Assembly: GCF_013328345.1 (NCBI RefSeq)
Contig: NZ_JABULX010000004.1
Location: 124,001-188,000 of the forward strand
Direction of reading: 5' to 3'
Source: Marinifaba aquimaris
GTDB lineage: Bacteria; Pseudomonadota; Gammaproteobacteria; Enterobacterales; Alteromonadaceae
DNA length: 64,000 nt
A model generated the notes under the pieces. That model had not been told where the DNA came from and searched no databases. It saw only the letters and a program-made list of their open reading frames with translations. Shown piece after piece: positions 45,148 to 54,027 of the stretch. The position numbers and the translations under genes were made by a program. Every line of letters starts with the position of its first letter. Within the stretch, counting starts at the first letter, position 1.

Positions 45148-46110
45148 TTAATCATCCTTACTCGCAAGATGGATTAATGTACTCGGAATATGGACGTTTG
45201 AATCGGCAATCAGCCCTTTATTTTGACTTAACTTAAAGTGTTTACTTTTTTGAATCTTAATATCAACAGGGCGGGTACCTTGTAAAATAGCGAGGGTGGC
45301 TCTTGCTGCCCAAGCGCCTTGCTCTTGGGGTAAGTTATCATAGGTAAAGTGGGTATAGGTTCGGTGCATTGAAGATAAATTAACCGTCAATTGTTTCGCA
45401 TTTTTGGCAATGAAATCATGTGCTTTTTGGGCATCGAAGTTATTTACTGATGCAATGTTATCCATAATGATGATATAGCCTTTATCGGTTAAATCAGTCA
45501 CGACAAACTGCCATTGCTCAAAAGAGTTGACGACCTCAAAATGGATATCAGCGTAGATATTTTGGTAGTACTTCAGCTTTTTTTGACTCGTTGTAGTGTT
45601 GGTAAAAAGTACTGCGTATTGGCTGTTCTTTGGCAGTGTTTTTGTTAATGCCTTAAGTAACGGGGGTAATACTGCCGATTCAACTAACCCTGTGGCATTT
45701 TCATAAGGGTAGCCATAGACATAAGCATCTAGATTGACGCCAACAAAAACCACGGGAATTTTATGGTTCTTAAAGTACTTTTGAATCACATATTTTGACG
45801 CATTATCATCACTGGCAATGATAAGGTCTGGTTTGATCTCTTCGATAAAGGCCACACTTTTTACGGTAATTAAATCTAAATACTCATTGTCGAAATTACG
45901 CTTAGTATCCATGTGAAATGGATAAACTCGACCATTGAATTTTGCCACTTTGCGCCGATAGGTTTTAAGAATTTTATCACTCCAACTAAAACCATTGTGG
46001 TAGGAATTTAAAAAGACGATTTTAGGTGATGCCGTTTCTGTACGAGCAAAAGCATGATGAGAAAAAAAACAGAAGAAAATGAGCAATCCAATTGCAAAGG
46101 TTTTTGGCAT
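45148..46110 (-). CDS. Orphan ABC-type substrate-binding protein (ABC_sub_bind-like)
   Basis: 320 residues with a signal peptide (cleavage near AFA/RT). The mature chain KIVFLNSYHNGFSWSDKIL, DLIIASDDNASKYV and IPVVFVGVNLD resembles the PF04392 type I binding-fold proteins seen as sensors or orphan receptors beside kinases. No permease, ATPase or kinase gene is adjacent. The ligand is unknown. It lies 83 bases before mfd on the same strand. Confidence 0.78.
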   Translation of the reverse strand: MPKTFAIGLLIFFCFFSHHAFARTETASPKIVFLNSYHNGFSWSDKILKTYRRKVAKFNGRVYPFHMDTKRNFDNEYLDLITVKSVAFIEEIKPDLIIASDDNASKYVIQKYFKNHKIPVVFVGVNLDAYVYGYPYENATGLVESAVLPPLLKALTKTLPKNSQYAVLFTNTTTSQKKLKYYQNIYADIHFEVVNSFEQWQFVVTDLTDKGYIIIMDNIASVNNFDAQKAHDFIAKNAKQLTVNLSSMHRTYTHFTYDNLPQEQGAWAARATLAILQGTRPVDIKIQKSKHFKLSQNKGLIADSNVHIPSTLIHLASKDD

Positions 46111-46218
46111 GGTAAAGTGGTTGACAAGTACAAAGAATGTACAACTAGAATATAAGAAAAACCGCCTAAATGTTAGTTAATAAACGTTAATTAATCACAA
46201 GAATTATTAAAAATAAAT

Positions 46219-46259
46219 AAAAGTTAAAGTAGTTAAGTAATTGAACTACTTTAACTTTT
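46219..46259 (-). terminator. Terminator after the amino-acid dehydrogenase gene
   Basis: A perfect 16-bp stem (AAAAGTTAAAGTAGTT and its complement) with a 9-base loop. On the minus strand it is followed by a T-rich tail, 11 bases past the stop codon. Confidence 0.88.
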
Positions 46260-46269
46260 TTAAATAGAG

Positions 46270-47340
46270 TTACTTGATTAACTCTCTAGCCATAATATCG
46301 GCTACTTCTGCAGGTGTTTTACCTGATGTTTTGGCTCGTTCAAATAAAGTATCTAATGTAGTGTAGATGGCTTCAACTTTTGCCGAGATAGCCGTTTCAT
46401 CATAGTTGTCTTTATCGCCCACTTCTAAAGCGACATTAATGATACCACCGGCATTAATCACATAATCCGGCGTGTATAAAATACCGCGTTCTTGTAAGCG
46501 CAACCCATCTTCAGCTGTTGCTAACTGGTTATTTGCACAACCTGCAACTATCTCTGCTTTTAACATAGGGATAGTAAATTCGTTCAGCGTAGCACCTAAT
46601 GCACAAGGTGCGTAAATGTCACAGTCCTGATGATAAATGTCTTCGGTCGCAACTATGGTTGCGCTAAACTCTTGTTCAACGCGTTGTAGTGCTTGTTCAT
46701 CAATATCGGTAACGATGAGCTTTGCTCCCGACTCGTGTAAATGTTTACACAAGTAGTAACCAACATGACCAACACCTTGTACTGCAACAATCTTACCGGT
46801 TAAATCTTCAGAACCAAATTGGTGTTTGGCTGCGACTTTGATACCTAAGAATGTACCTAATGCAGTATGTGGAGATGGATCACCGCTTGAATCTTTTGTT
46901 CCTGAAACAAACTCGGTTTCAGAGTGAATGAGCTCGATGTCATCTGGGGTAATACCGACGTCTTCGGCAACGATATAACTACCACCTAAGTTATTTAAAA
47001 AACGGCCAAATGCTTTGAATAAAGCGGGCGACTTATCTTTTTTAGGATCGCCAATGATCACTGCTTTACCACCACCTAGTGGTAAACCCGCGACAGCACT
47101 TTTATACGTCATACCTTTTGATAAACGAAGTACATCCGTTAATGCTTCCTCGTCATTGTCATAAGGCCACATACGACAACCTCCACAACCAGGGCCTAAT
47201 TTGGTGTTGTGAACAGCAACAATCGCTTTTAAGCCTGAAGCTTTATCGTGAAAAAAGACCACTTGTTCATGGTCATCAAAGTGCGGGTTAGAAAAAGTAG
47301 GCACTTGGTTTATTCCTTCAAATAGATTAAACAAATCCAC
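46270..47340 (-). CDS. Leucine/valine-type amino-acid dehydrogenase
   Basis: A 356-residue NAD-dependent Glu/Leu/Phe/Val dehydrogenase family protein. The binding lysine is in GMTYKSAVAGLPLGGGKAVI (Lys80) and a second in GGGK (Lys92). The Rossmann motif VAVQGVGHVGYYL is near 184-196. It deaminates branched-chain amino acids (leucine or valine) to oxo acids; substrate choice is not certain. The start is GTG (47340). Monocistronic. Confidence 0.9.
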   Translation of the reverse strand: MDLFNLFEGINQVPTFSNPHFDDHEQVVFFHDKASGLKAIVAVHNTKLGPGCGGCRMWPYDNDEEALTDVLRLSKGMTYKSAVAGLPLGGGKAVIIGDPKKDKSPALFKAFGRFLNNLGGSYIVAEDVGITPDDIELIHSETEFVSGTKDSSGDPSPHTALGTFLGIKVAAKHQFGSEDLTGKIVAVQGVGHVGYYLCKHLHESGAKLIVTDIDEQALQRVEQEFSATIVATEDIYHQDCDIYAPCALGATLNEFTIPMLKAEIVAGCANNQLATAEDGLRLQERGILYTPDYVINAGGIINVALEVGDKDNYDETAISAKVEAIYTTLDTLFERAKTSGKTPAEVADIMARELIK

Positions 47341-47443
47341 TTCATCTTAGCCGAATTGTTCTGCCCGAGACACGTCTTAAATCAAATACATAACAGGGCG
47401 TTTGTAAATAAATAGAGACGAGTATGTAAGGCCTGATAGCCAG

Positions 47444-48370
47444 TTAACCTTGGTAGTTGCTCGATAGTAAGTTCTCAATGCCTTGCTCTTGCATGAATTG
47501 TTCAAAGGCTCGGGCTAGTCGGCTTGTTTGCCGATCTTTTCTTTGTACTAAATGCCATTGATTTTTTATTGGGAAACCTTTTACTTTTAGTTTCACTAAA
47601 CCCGGGACATGACCGTAATCGAGCGTATGGCGACTGAGAATGGATAACCCAAGTCCCGCAGCGACTGTGTATTTTATTGCTTCATTACTTTCTATTGTCA
47701 TTTTTTCGGACAATTTAATCTTATGGCTATCCAAAAACTGAGTGATGCTTTGCCTTGTGCCTGAGCCATGTTCTCTTAGGATAAAAGGGTAGTGAGAAAG
47801 CCTCGCCAGACTGATATTGTCCATGCCGACTAATTCATGGCGTTTAGGTGCGACGACCACCAGCTCATTGTCCAAAAAGGGTTTAGCAATGATGTCGGCT
47901 CGCTCAGGGCAATGACTGAAGATATAAAAATCATCAAGGTTAGCATTGAGTCTTTCCATTACCTGCTGGCGGTTACCTATCTGTAAATTGACATCTATTT
48001 TGGGGTGTTTTTTACAGAATGGTCCGAGAATTAACGGCAAAAAATACTTTGCTGTCGATACCACACAAATTTTTAGTGAACCCGATTGCAAGCCTTTTAA
48101 ATCATCTAACGCCACTTGCATATTGGTTAAACTGGAAAAAATCTCATCAGCGGTGCGCAACAATTGTTGTCCCGCATCGGTTAACTCAATTTGTTTGCCA
48201 CGCGAATGGTAAATTGGCAATTCAACTAATTCACTTAGGTTTTTTAACTGAATAGAAACTGAAGGCTGAGAGATATGTAGCTTTTCAGCGACTGCTGAAA
48301 TGTTCTTATATTGAGCCAGTGCTCGTATGAGCTGTAATTGGCGAAAAGTAGGTTGGCGATTACTCAGCAT
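47444..48370 (-). CDS. LysR-family transcriptional regulator
   Basis: 308 residues: winged HTH (about 5-65, QYKNISAVAEKLHISQPSVSIQLKNL) and a periplasmic-binding-fold effector domain (about 90-300). It is divergent from the miniprotein-sbtA-ppc group across a 128-base spacer, the classic layout for a LysR regulator controlling its neighbour. The resemblance to CbbR/CysB-type regulators is general only. The effector is unknown; carbon or bicarbonate status is plausible from context. Confidence 0.92.
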   Translation of the reverse strand: MLSNRQPTFRQLQLIRALAQYKNISAVAEKLHISQPSVSIQLKNLSELVELPIYHSRGKQIELTDAGQQLLRTADEIFSSLTNMQVALDDLKGLQSGSLKICVVSTAKYFLPLILGPFCKKHPKIDVNLQIGNRQQVMERLNANLDDFYIFSHCPERADIIAKPFLDNELVVVAPKRHELVGMDNISLARLSHYPFILREHGSGTRQSITQFLDSHKIKLSEKMTIESNEAIKYTVAAGLGLSILSRHTLDYGHVPGLVKLKVKGFPIKNQWHLVQRKDRQTSRLARAFEQFMQEQGIENLLSSNYQG

Positions 48371-48498
48371 AACTCAATTTAGCCATTAGTTTGTATTTTC
48401 ATATAAATAAAAATCTATAGTTGATGTTGTAAATATATATTGGTTTTTATTTTTGTCTAGTTTTAGACTCACTGCCAATTATTTTTAGGAGTTCAACA
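48371..48498. promoter_or_regulatory. Divergent promoter region LysR / sbtA operon
   Basis: A 128-base, very AT-rich spacer. A small inverted repeat GTCTA-GTTT-TAGAC lies at 48455-48468, and TTAGGAG precedes the miniprotein start. LysR T-N11-A sites are possible, but none can be singled out in such AT-rich DNA. Confidence 0.4.
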
Positions 48499-48675
48499 AT
48501 GCAGCTAGTTTTCGTTTGTTTAACTTTTATTTTTCTTGCTCTGATTGCTTTAATTGCCAAAACCACAGGTATGGCAATGGGTAGCTTTACTACATTGTTG
48601 ATTGCGATGGCATGTTACATTTTGTTTTGTTTGTATCTTAAAACACAAAACAAGTCACTGGCACAATCGAGTTAA
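48499..48675 (+). CDS. 58-residue two-helix membrane miniprotein
   Basis: A short gene with an excellent ribosome site (TTAGGAG, seven bases before ATG). It ends two bases before the sbtA start. It has two predicted membrane helices (about 2-21 and 27-47) joined by a KTTGMAMG turn, and a short polar tail. No family was recognised. Tight spacing to sbtA implies cotranslation, so it may be a subunit or regulator of the transporter. In cyanobacteria SbtA is controlled by the PII-like SbtB, which this is not. Confidence 0.72.
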   Translation: MQLVFVCLTFIFLALIALIAKTTGMAMGSFTTLLIAMACYILFCLYLKTQNKSLAQSS

Positions 48676-48677
48676 AG

Positions 48678-49616
48678 ATGGCGAGCTTTTTACCAGATAT
48701 CTTAGCGCTATTTTTCTTAATGGCTTTAGTGTGTCAGCGACTAGGCGTCAATTTGCAACTACCCAATGATGCTTATCAGCTACTTACCTACGTTTTATTA
48801 ATCACAATCGGGTTAAAAGGTGGCCAAGCGCTCGCCTATAGTGCGAACTGGGCTTTATTAGGGCAGAGTATATCCGTTATCATGCTCGGCGTTTTGGTAA
48901 CGCTGGTAGCCATGTTGTTGATTGGTACTTTTTCCAAGCTTAATACAATAGATAAAACAACACTCGCTGCACATTATGGCTCCGTTAGTGTTGGTACTTA
49001 TGCAGTGGCGATCAGTTTCTTACAATTAAGAGAAATTGAATTTGAACCACAAATTGCATTATTTGTCGCACTATTAGAACTACCCGCAATTATATTTGGT
49101 TTGGCTTATTTAAGTCGTAAACAAGGCCAAAAAGGCTTTGATTTACGTACCATCTTCGCGCACAAAAGCTTAGCCCTGATTGTAATAGGCATGCTGATTG
49201 GTGCTCTTTATGGCGAAGTAGCCGAACCTATGGTGAAAAACTTGAAACCCATTTTCGCCGTTATGCTTGCTTTATATTTAATTCATATGGGGGCATTGGC
49301 TGGTCAACGCTTATCTGACCTGTCGAGCAATCATATGTTTATTATTAGTTTTGGCATCACGATGCCTGTATTGGGTGCCATAATGGGCCTTACTTTGGGG
49401 TATTGGTTGGGTTTAAGTGTGGGTGGATTAACCTTACTTGCAACCTTAGCGGCCAGTGCGTCCTATATTGCTGTACCTGCTGTATTTGAGCAGGCTCAGC
49501 CTAAAGCCAACATCGCCCAAGCGTTAGTTGCGTCTTTAGCCATAACTTTTAGCTTTAACGTAATCTGGGGGATCCCACTTTACGCTCATGCGGCAGACAT
49601 CATCAGTCGCTTATAA
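48678..49616 (+). CDS. sbtA: Sodium-dependent bicarbonate transporter, SbtA family
   Basis: 312 residues, about ten membrane helices in two inverted halves. The segments MALVCQRLGVNLQLP, LLITIGLKGG, HYGSVSVGTYAVA and LAASASYIAVPAVFEQA fit the SbtA/DUF897 family (PF05982). SbtA imports HCO3- with Na+. It lies between a miniprotein (two-base gap) and PEP carboxylase (11-base gap), which uses HCO3-. This supports bicarbonate as substrate, although proteobacterial members are little tested. Slightly shorter than the cyanobacterial SbtA. Confidence 0.85.
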   Translation: MASFLPDILALFFLMALVCQRLGVNLQLPNDAYQLLTYVLLITIGLKGGQALAYSANWALLGQSISVIMLGVLVTLVAMLLIGTFSKLNTIDKTTLAAHYGSVSVGTYAVAISFLQLREIEFEPQIALFVALLELPAIIFGLAYLSRKQGQKGFDLRTIFAHKSLALIVIGMLIGALYGEVAEPMVKNLKPIFAVMLALYLIHMGALAGQRLSDLSSNHMFIISFGITMPVLGAIMGLTLGYWLGLSVGGLTLLATLAASASYIAVPAVFEQAQPKANIAQALVASLAITFSFNVIWGIPLYAHAADIISRL

Positions 49617-49627
49617 ATAATAAAGAG

Positions 49628-52204
49628 ATGAGAGAAAAACTTATGTTAGAAACAATCTCAAATAATGTCCGTGAACTTGGCACTATCTTAGGTAAAACTA
49701 TTGCTGATGATAAAGGTGCCAGTTGGATTGATAATATTGAAGCTGTTCGTCTTTTAGGTAAAGACGTTGCTGCAGGTGATGAACAAGCCGTTGAACAGTT
49801 ACAACGCATTTTTTCACAAAGCTCTGAAGATGATCTTCTCATTCACGCCAGTGCTTTCAGTCAGTTTTTAAACTTGGCAAATATTGCTGAACAACAACAC
49901 ACAGCGAGCGAACAAGGTCTAGCTGAATTAGATTTACCTCACCCATTAGAATCACTCGCTGCAAAATTAGGTGATTTAGATGCTAAGCGCTTCAACGAAG
50001 CAGTAGCTAAATTACATATTGAGCTCGTTCTTACTGCTCACCCAACAGAAGTTAATCGTCGTACTTTTATTCACAAATATCACCAAATTGCTGAAGAACT
50101 AGGCCAAGCTGATGGTCAATTAAGTGGCCGTATCGAAGAATTAATTGAGCAAGCTTGGCACACGCATGAAATTCGTAACAAACGTCCATCGCCACTTGAT
50201 GAGTCCCGTTGGGGATTAAACGCGATTGCCGATAGTTTATGGCATGCGGTACCTCAATTTGTCCGTGAATTGGATGAATTGTCAATTAAAGTAACGGGCC
50301 TGCCTTTGGCAGAAGATATCGTACCCGTAACGATGGCAAGCTGGATGGCGGGTGATCGTGATGGTAACCCGTTTGTTACAGCTAAACTAAGTAAACAAGC
50401 GATTATGCAAGCGCGCTTAATGGCAGCAGAACTTTACTTACAAGACTTCGAACGTTTATCACTTGAATTGTCTATGAGCAAAGCAACGGATGAATTATTA
50501 GAAGCCGATGTTAATCACTTAGGCCCATATCGCTGTGCATTAAAAACGGCTATTGATAAGTTGAAAGTCAGTGTCGCCTTATTACAAGAAGGGCAAAGTG
50601 CAGGTGCTATCGCATCATCTGATGAACTAATTGCACCACTTAAAGCTTGTCGTGAGAGCTTACTGGCCGTTGGTTTGACGCGCGTGGCTAACTCACATGT
50701 ATTAGATCTTATCCGTAAAGTTCAGTGTTTTGGTATCTCACTCGTTAAGCTCGATTTTCGTCAACACAGTGAGCGTCATGACGAGACCGTTGCTGATATC
50801 GTTAAAGCGCTTCACTTAGGTGACTTTAATCATTGGACAGAACAGCAAAAGATTGAATTCTTATTAAACGAATTGAAAAATCCACGCCCATTGCTACCTC
50901 AAGCTCAGTGGAGTGAAGACACCCAAGAAGTACTGGATACTTTTGCACTGATCGCAGAGCAACCAAGCGAAGTGTTAGGTATCTACATCATTTCGATGGC
51001 AAGTAAAGTAAGTGACGTATTAGTGGTCAATTTACTGATGAAAGCGGCTGGAATGAGCTGGCACATGCCTATTGCGCCGTTGTTCGAAACGTTAGACGAT
51101 TTAAATGATGCGGCTAGTGTGATGAATAAACTACTCGCTGTAGATGAATACCGCAATAAATGTGCGGGTGAGCACTATGTGATGATAGGCTACTCTGATT
51201 CATCTAAAGATGCGGGTGTACTAGCGGCTACTTGGGGTCAGTATCAAGCGCAAGAAGCATTGGTTAAAGTGTTTAAAGAGCACGACACCATCTTAAAATT
51301 ATTCCACGGTCGTGGTGGCACTATCGGTCGCGGTGGCGGTCCAGCTCATGCGGCTATTGCCTCTCAACCACCTGGTACGTTAGACGGTGGTTTACGTGTA
51401 ACTGAGCAGGGTGAAACAATTAGGTACAAGTTCGGTTTACCTAACTTAGCCGTGCGCAGTTTACATTTATATGCCAGCGCTATCTTAGAAAGTCTGATCA
51501 CGCCTCCACCAGAGCCAGAGCAAGAGTGGCGTGAATTAATGGACAAAATGGCAGATGTTAGCTGTGATATCTATCGCAGTTATATTCGCGAAGAAGCAAA
51601 CTTTGTTCGTTATTTCCGTCAAGCAACACCAGAGCAGGAACTTTCATCACTACCTTTGGGGTCGCGTCCAAGCAAACGTAAAGTAGACGGTGGTATTGAA
51701 TCACTTCGTGCTATCCCTTGGATTTTTGCATGGAGCCAAAACCGTTTAGTTGTGCCAAGTTGGTTAGGTTTAGGCCAAGCAATTGAGCAGTTTGTTCAAG
51801 ACAACAATGATACGATGCAAGCGATGTTAAAAGCGTGGCCTTATTTCAAAGCCCGTATTTCGTTAACTGAAATGGTTTACTTAAAATCAGATCGTCAAAT
51901 ATCGGCACTTTATGATGCAGCATTGGTTGAAAAAGAACTACAGCCGTTGGGTGAACAAATTCGTTCTCAATTAGCCAAAGACGAGCAAACGGTTATGCGT
52001 TTGTTAAATCAAAAAGAAGCAATGGAAAGCGATCCTTGGAACCAAAGCTCGTTTAAATTACGTCAGCCTTACCTGGTACCATTGCACTTAATGCAAGTAG
52101 AAGCACTTAAGCGCTTAAGAGAAAAACCAGAGCACCCTCAATGTGAACAATTATTGATGGTGACGATGGCGGGTATTGCAACAGGTATGCGCAATACCGG
52201 TTAA
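49628..52204 (+). CDS. ppc: Phosphoenolpyruvate carboxylase
   Basis: 858 residues, a full-length bacterial PEP carboxylase. It makes oxaloacetate from PEP and HCO3-, refilling the TCA cycle. Catalytic His138 is in LTAHPTEVNRR, and the glycine loop FHGRGGTIGRGGGPAH is near residues 560-575. The C-terminal MRNTG is the conserved terminus. The ATG at 49643 (MLETIS) aligns better with E. coli Ppc and is a likely alternative start. Eleven bases after sbtA, so cotranscription is expected. Confidence 0.97.
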   Translation: MREKLMLETISNNVRELGTILGKTIADDKGASWIDNIEAVRLLGKDVAAGDEQAVEQLQRIFSQSSEDDLLIHASAFSQFLNLANIAEQQHTASEQGLAELDLPHPLESLAAKLGDLDAKRFNEAVAKLHIELVLTAHPTEVNRRTFIHKYHQIAEELGQADGQLSGRIEELIEQAWHTHEIRNKRPSPLDESRWGLNAIADSLWHAVPQFVRELDELSIKVTGLPLAEDIVPVTMASWMAGDRDGNPFVTAKLSKQAIMQARLMAAELYLQDFERLSLELSMSKATDELLEADVNHLGPYRCALKTAIDKLKVSVALLQEGQSAGAIASSDELIAPLKACRESLLAVGLTRVANSHVLDLIRKVQCFGISLVKLDFRQHSERHDETVADIVKALHLGDFNHWTEQQKIEFLLNELKNPRPLLPQAQWSEDTQEVLDTFALIAEQPSEVLGIYIISMASKVSDVLVVNLLMKAAGMSWHMPIAPLFETLDDLNDAASVMNKLLAVDEYRNKCAGEHYVMIGYSDSSKDAGVLAATWGQYQAQEALVKVFKEHDTILKLFHGRGGTIGRGGGPAHAAIASQPPGTLDGGLRVTEQGETIRYKFGLPNLAVRSLHLYASAILESLITPPPEPEQEWRELMDKMADVSCDIYRSYIREEANFVRYFRQATPEQELSSLPLGSRPSKRKVDGGIESLRAIPWIFAWSQNRLVVPSWLGLGQAIEQFVQDNNDTMQAMLKAWPYFKARISLTEMVYLKSDRQISALYDAALVEKELQPLGEQIRSQLAKDEQTVMRLLNQKEAMESDPWNQSSFKLRQPYLVPLHLMQVEALKRLREKPEHPQCEQLLMVTMAGIATGMRNTG

Positions 52205-52227
52205 TTAACCCCGTAATGAATTAAAAG

Positions 52228-52255
52228 AAAACCCGCTTTAAAGCGGGTTTTTTAT
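52228..52255. terminator. Terminator after ppc
   Basis: AAACCCGCTTT directly followed by its complement AAAGCGGGTTT and a T run. It also lies just past the ancestral 3' end of the converging SDR gene, so it serves both strands. Confidence 0.88.
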
Positions 52256-52321
52256 TTATTCTTCAGCAATCATTTCTGCTTGAACCACATCTTGGTAAAA
52301 GCTTTGGTAGCCTTGGCCAAA

Positions 52322-53002
52322 TTATTTAGCTATCTCATCAGGGAAAGATAAAAATACATTGTTTTCTAGCACATCGATAATGTCATCGGCGACAACGCTT
52401 GAAGGTTCACCTATATCTTTGACGCCGGCTTGCTCTGACATATCCGTTGCGATAGGTCCAGGGTGAACACTGTGAACTTGAATGCCTTTTTGCTCAAATT
52501 CATTTTTAACCGAAAGCGTAAATGAATAAGAAGCGGCTTTAGAGGCAGAGTACGTGGCGACTGAATCAAAACTTTTAAACGATACAATTGAATTTAACTG
52601 AATAAATGTGCTTGTTTTATTGGCTTCAAGTACGGGAGCAAAAGCACGTGCCATTCTCAGCAGTCCCAGCGTATTGACATTGAGCTCCTGTTCAAAACTA
52701 TCAAATACGTTATCGTCAAATACGCCTGATGGCGCTAAAACGGCCGCGTTGTTGATGACAATATTGACATCTTGCGCGCTTGCTGCGAGTGCTTGTACTG
52801 AATTTGGGTTGGTTACATCGACTTCTAGTGCTTCAAACTGACCTGGGTAGTCGTTAACTAGATCGTTAACGCTGGCTCTATTTCTCACCGCTAAATAAAC
52901 TTTTTCCGCTCCTTGATTTAAAAATGCAATGGCGATATCTCGCCCAATACCTCTATTTGCGCCGGTGACAAGTGCGGTTTTACCTTTAACAATAATCGAC
53001 AT
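52322..53002 (-). CDS. Short-chain dehydrogenase/reductase, truncated by an in-frame stop
   Basis: 226 residues of an SDR: TGANRGIGRDIA cofactor loop (about 14-25), NNAAVLA (about 85-91), catalytic Ser in LNSIVSF and YSASK (Tyr and Lys near 152-156). The TAA at 52322-52324 appears to replace a Gln codon. The same frame continues for 21 more codons (FGQGYQSFYQDVVQ...) to a second TAA at 52256-52258, giving the usual ~248-residue length. The catalytic core is intact, so the shorter protein may still work. It is divergent from a TetR gene with two operator-like palindromes between. Substrate unknown. Confidence 0.88.
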   Translation of the reverse strand: MSIIVKGKTALVTGANRGIGRDIAIAFLNQGAEKVYLAVRNRASVNDLVNDYPGQFEALEVDVTNPNSVQALAASAQDVNIVINNAAVLAPSGVFDDNVFDSFEQELNVNTLGLLRMARAFAPVLEANKTSTFIQLNSIVSFKSFDSVATYSASKAASYSFTLSVKNEFEQKGIQVHSVHPGPIATDMSEQAGVKDIGEPSSVVADDIIDVLENNVFLSFPDEIAK

Positions 53003-53033
53003 GATTTATTCCTTAATTCAATTAACTGATTTG

Positions 53034-53045
53034 TACCGATTGGTA
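53034..53045. promoter_or_regulatory. Operator copy 1 in the SDR/TetR spacer
   Basis: TACCGATTGGTA, palindromic except for the central pair. It is one of two near-identical sites 28 bases apart, expected to bind the adjacent TetR protein. Confidence 0.65.
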
Positions 53046-53061
53046 TGATTGATATTTTATT

Positions 53062-53073
53062 TACCGATCGGTA
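53062..53073. promoter_or_regulatory. Operator copy 2 in the SDR/TetR spacer
   Basis: TACCGATCGGTA, a perfect 12-bp palindrome, 34 bases before the TetR start. It differs from copy 1 by one base. Confidence 0.7.
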
Positions 53074-53107
53074 CAATTGAGTCAAGCATTTATTTTTTGG
53101 ATTTTTC

Positions 53108-53725
53108 ATGTCGGGTAGAAAACGCAACTTTGATACGGAAACGGCATTAAGAGCAGCCACTTTAGTTTTTTGGCAAAATGGGTATGCGGGTACTTCGCTA
53201 GCTGATTTGACCAAAGCGATGGGCATCAATAAACCCAGCATGTACTCAGCCTTTGGCAATAAAGAGGCTTTGTTTATTCAAACGATTGATTATTATCGCC
53301 AGGTATTTGCAGCTCCTGTTTTTGAAACCCTAATTGACAATAATTTATCAACTAAAGATAAGCTAACTAATTGCCTTAGGGCTTTTGTTGAATTTCAAAC
53401 TGAGCCGTCTTTGCCAAGAGGTTGTTTTGTCAGTATGTGTACTGGAGAGTCAACCAGTGCCGCATTACCTGATTCGGCACAAACGGCGCTAGCACAAGCA
53501 GATGAATCGTCCTACGCATTATTACTCGAATTCTTCCACAAAGAGCAAACTGCATTGCGTCTAGATAAATCACTTAATGCCAATGAGTTGGTCGACTTTT
53601 TACTGACCTTTACTCATGGTTTGGCGGTACAGGCAAAAGCGGGTAAAAGCAGAGAAGCTTTGTTGAATTTAGTGGATGCCAGTATCAAGTTTTTGCCACT
53701 TCATATACCTAACAGTGTTAGCTAA
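53108..53725 (+). CDS. TetR-family regulator of the SDR gene
   Basis: 205 residues. The HTH is at about 8-55 (ALRAATLVFWQNGYAGTSLADLTKAMGINKPSMYSAFGNKEALF). The C-terminal ligand domain is of the common AcrR/YxaF sort, with CFVSMCTGES. It is divergent from the SDR gene, with two palindromes in the 105-base spacer, so it probably represses both genes until a small electrophile or similar inducer binds. Inducer unknown. Confidence 0.9.
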   Translation: MSGRKRNFDTETALRAATLVFWQNGYAGTSLADLTKAMGINKPSMYSAFGNKEALFIQTIDYYRQVFAAPVFETLIDNNLSTKDKLTNCLRAFVEFQTEPSLPRGCFVSMCTGESTSAALPDSAQTALAQADESSYALLLEFFHKEQTALRLDKSLNANELVDFLLTFTHGLAVQAKAGKSREALLNLVDASIKFLPLHIPNSVS

Positions 53726-53733
53726 TTGATAAA

Positions 53734-54027
53734 TTAGCCCTGCTCAAACAGTTTATTTGCAGATTTTTTGAGCTCGGCTTGCGGTAAGTACTGATCGGTT
53801 ATAACCAAAATTGCGTTGAGGTTATTACGTAAGTGTTCAAGGTTTAAATCATCAGGCCCTAGTGACGTTTGCAATAAATGAATGGCCATATCAGCTAACA
53901 ACAAGCGCTGTTTTTCTGGCCATTCTATATCGCCTTTACGCGCAGGGTGATCCAAATAGGCTTTTTCAATCTGGCTGTGTAGTTGCCATGTCGTTTTAAT
54001 TAAGTCTTCTCGTTCGATGTCTTGCAC
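53734..54027 (-). CDS. Hypothetical cytosolic protein
   Basis: About 97 residues, all-helical by composition, Leu/Glu/Asp-rich, without signal peptide or membrane segment. No family recognised. The frame opens with TTG at 54042, but the GTG at 54027 has TTGGAG at good spacing and is preferred. It converges on the TetR gene with an eight-base gap. Confidence 0.6.
   Translation of the reverse strand: MQDIEREDLIKTTWQLHSQIEKAYLDHPARKGDIEWPEKQRLLLADMAIHLLQTSLGPDDLNLEHLRNNLNAILVITDQYLPQAELKKSANKLFEQG

Noticed and set aside
48395-48465. Inverted AAATAAAAA/TTTTTATTT in the LysR-sbtA spacer
   Set aside because: Very AT-rich DNA; such a match is expected by chance and is widely spaced.
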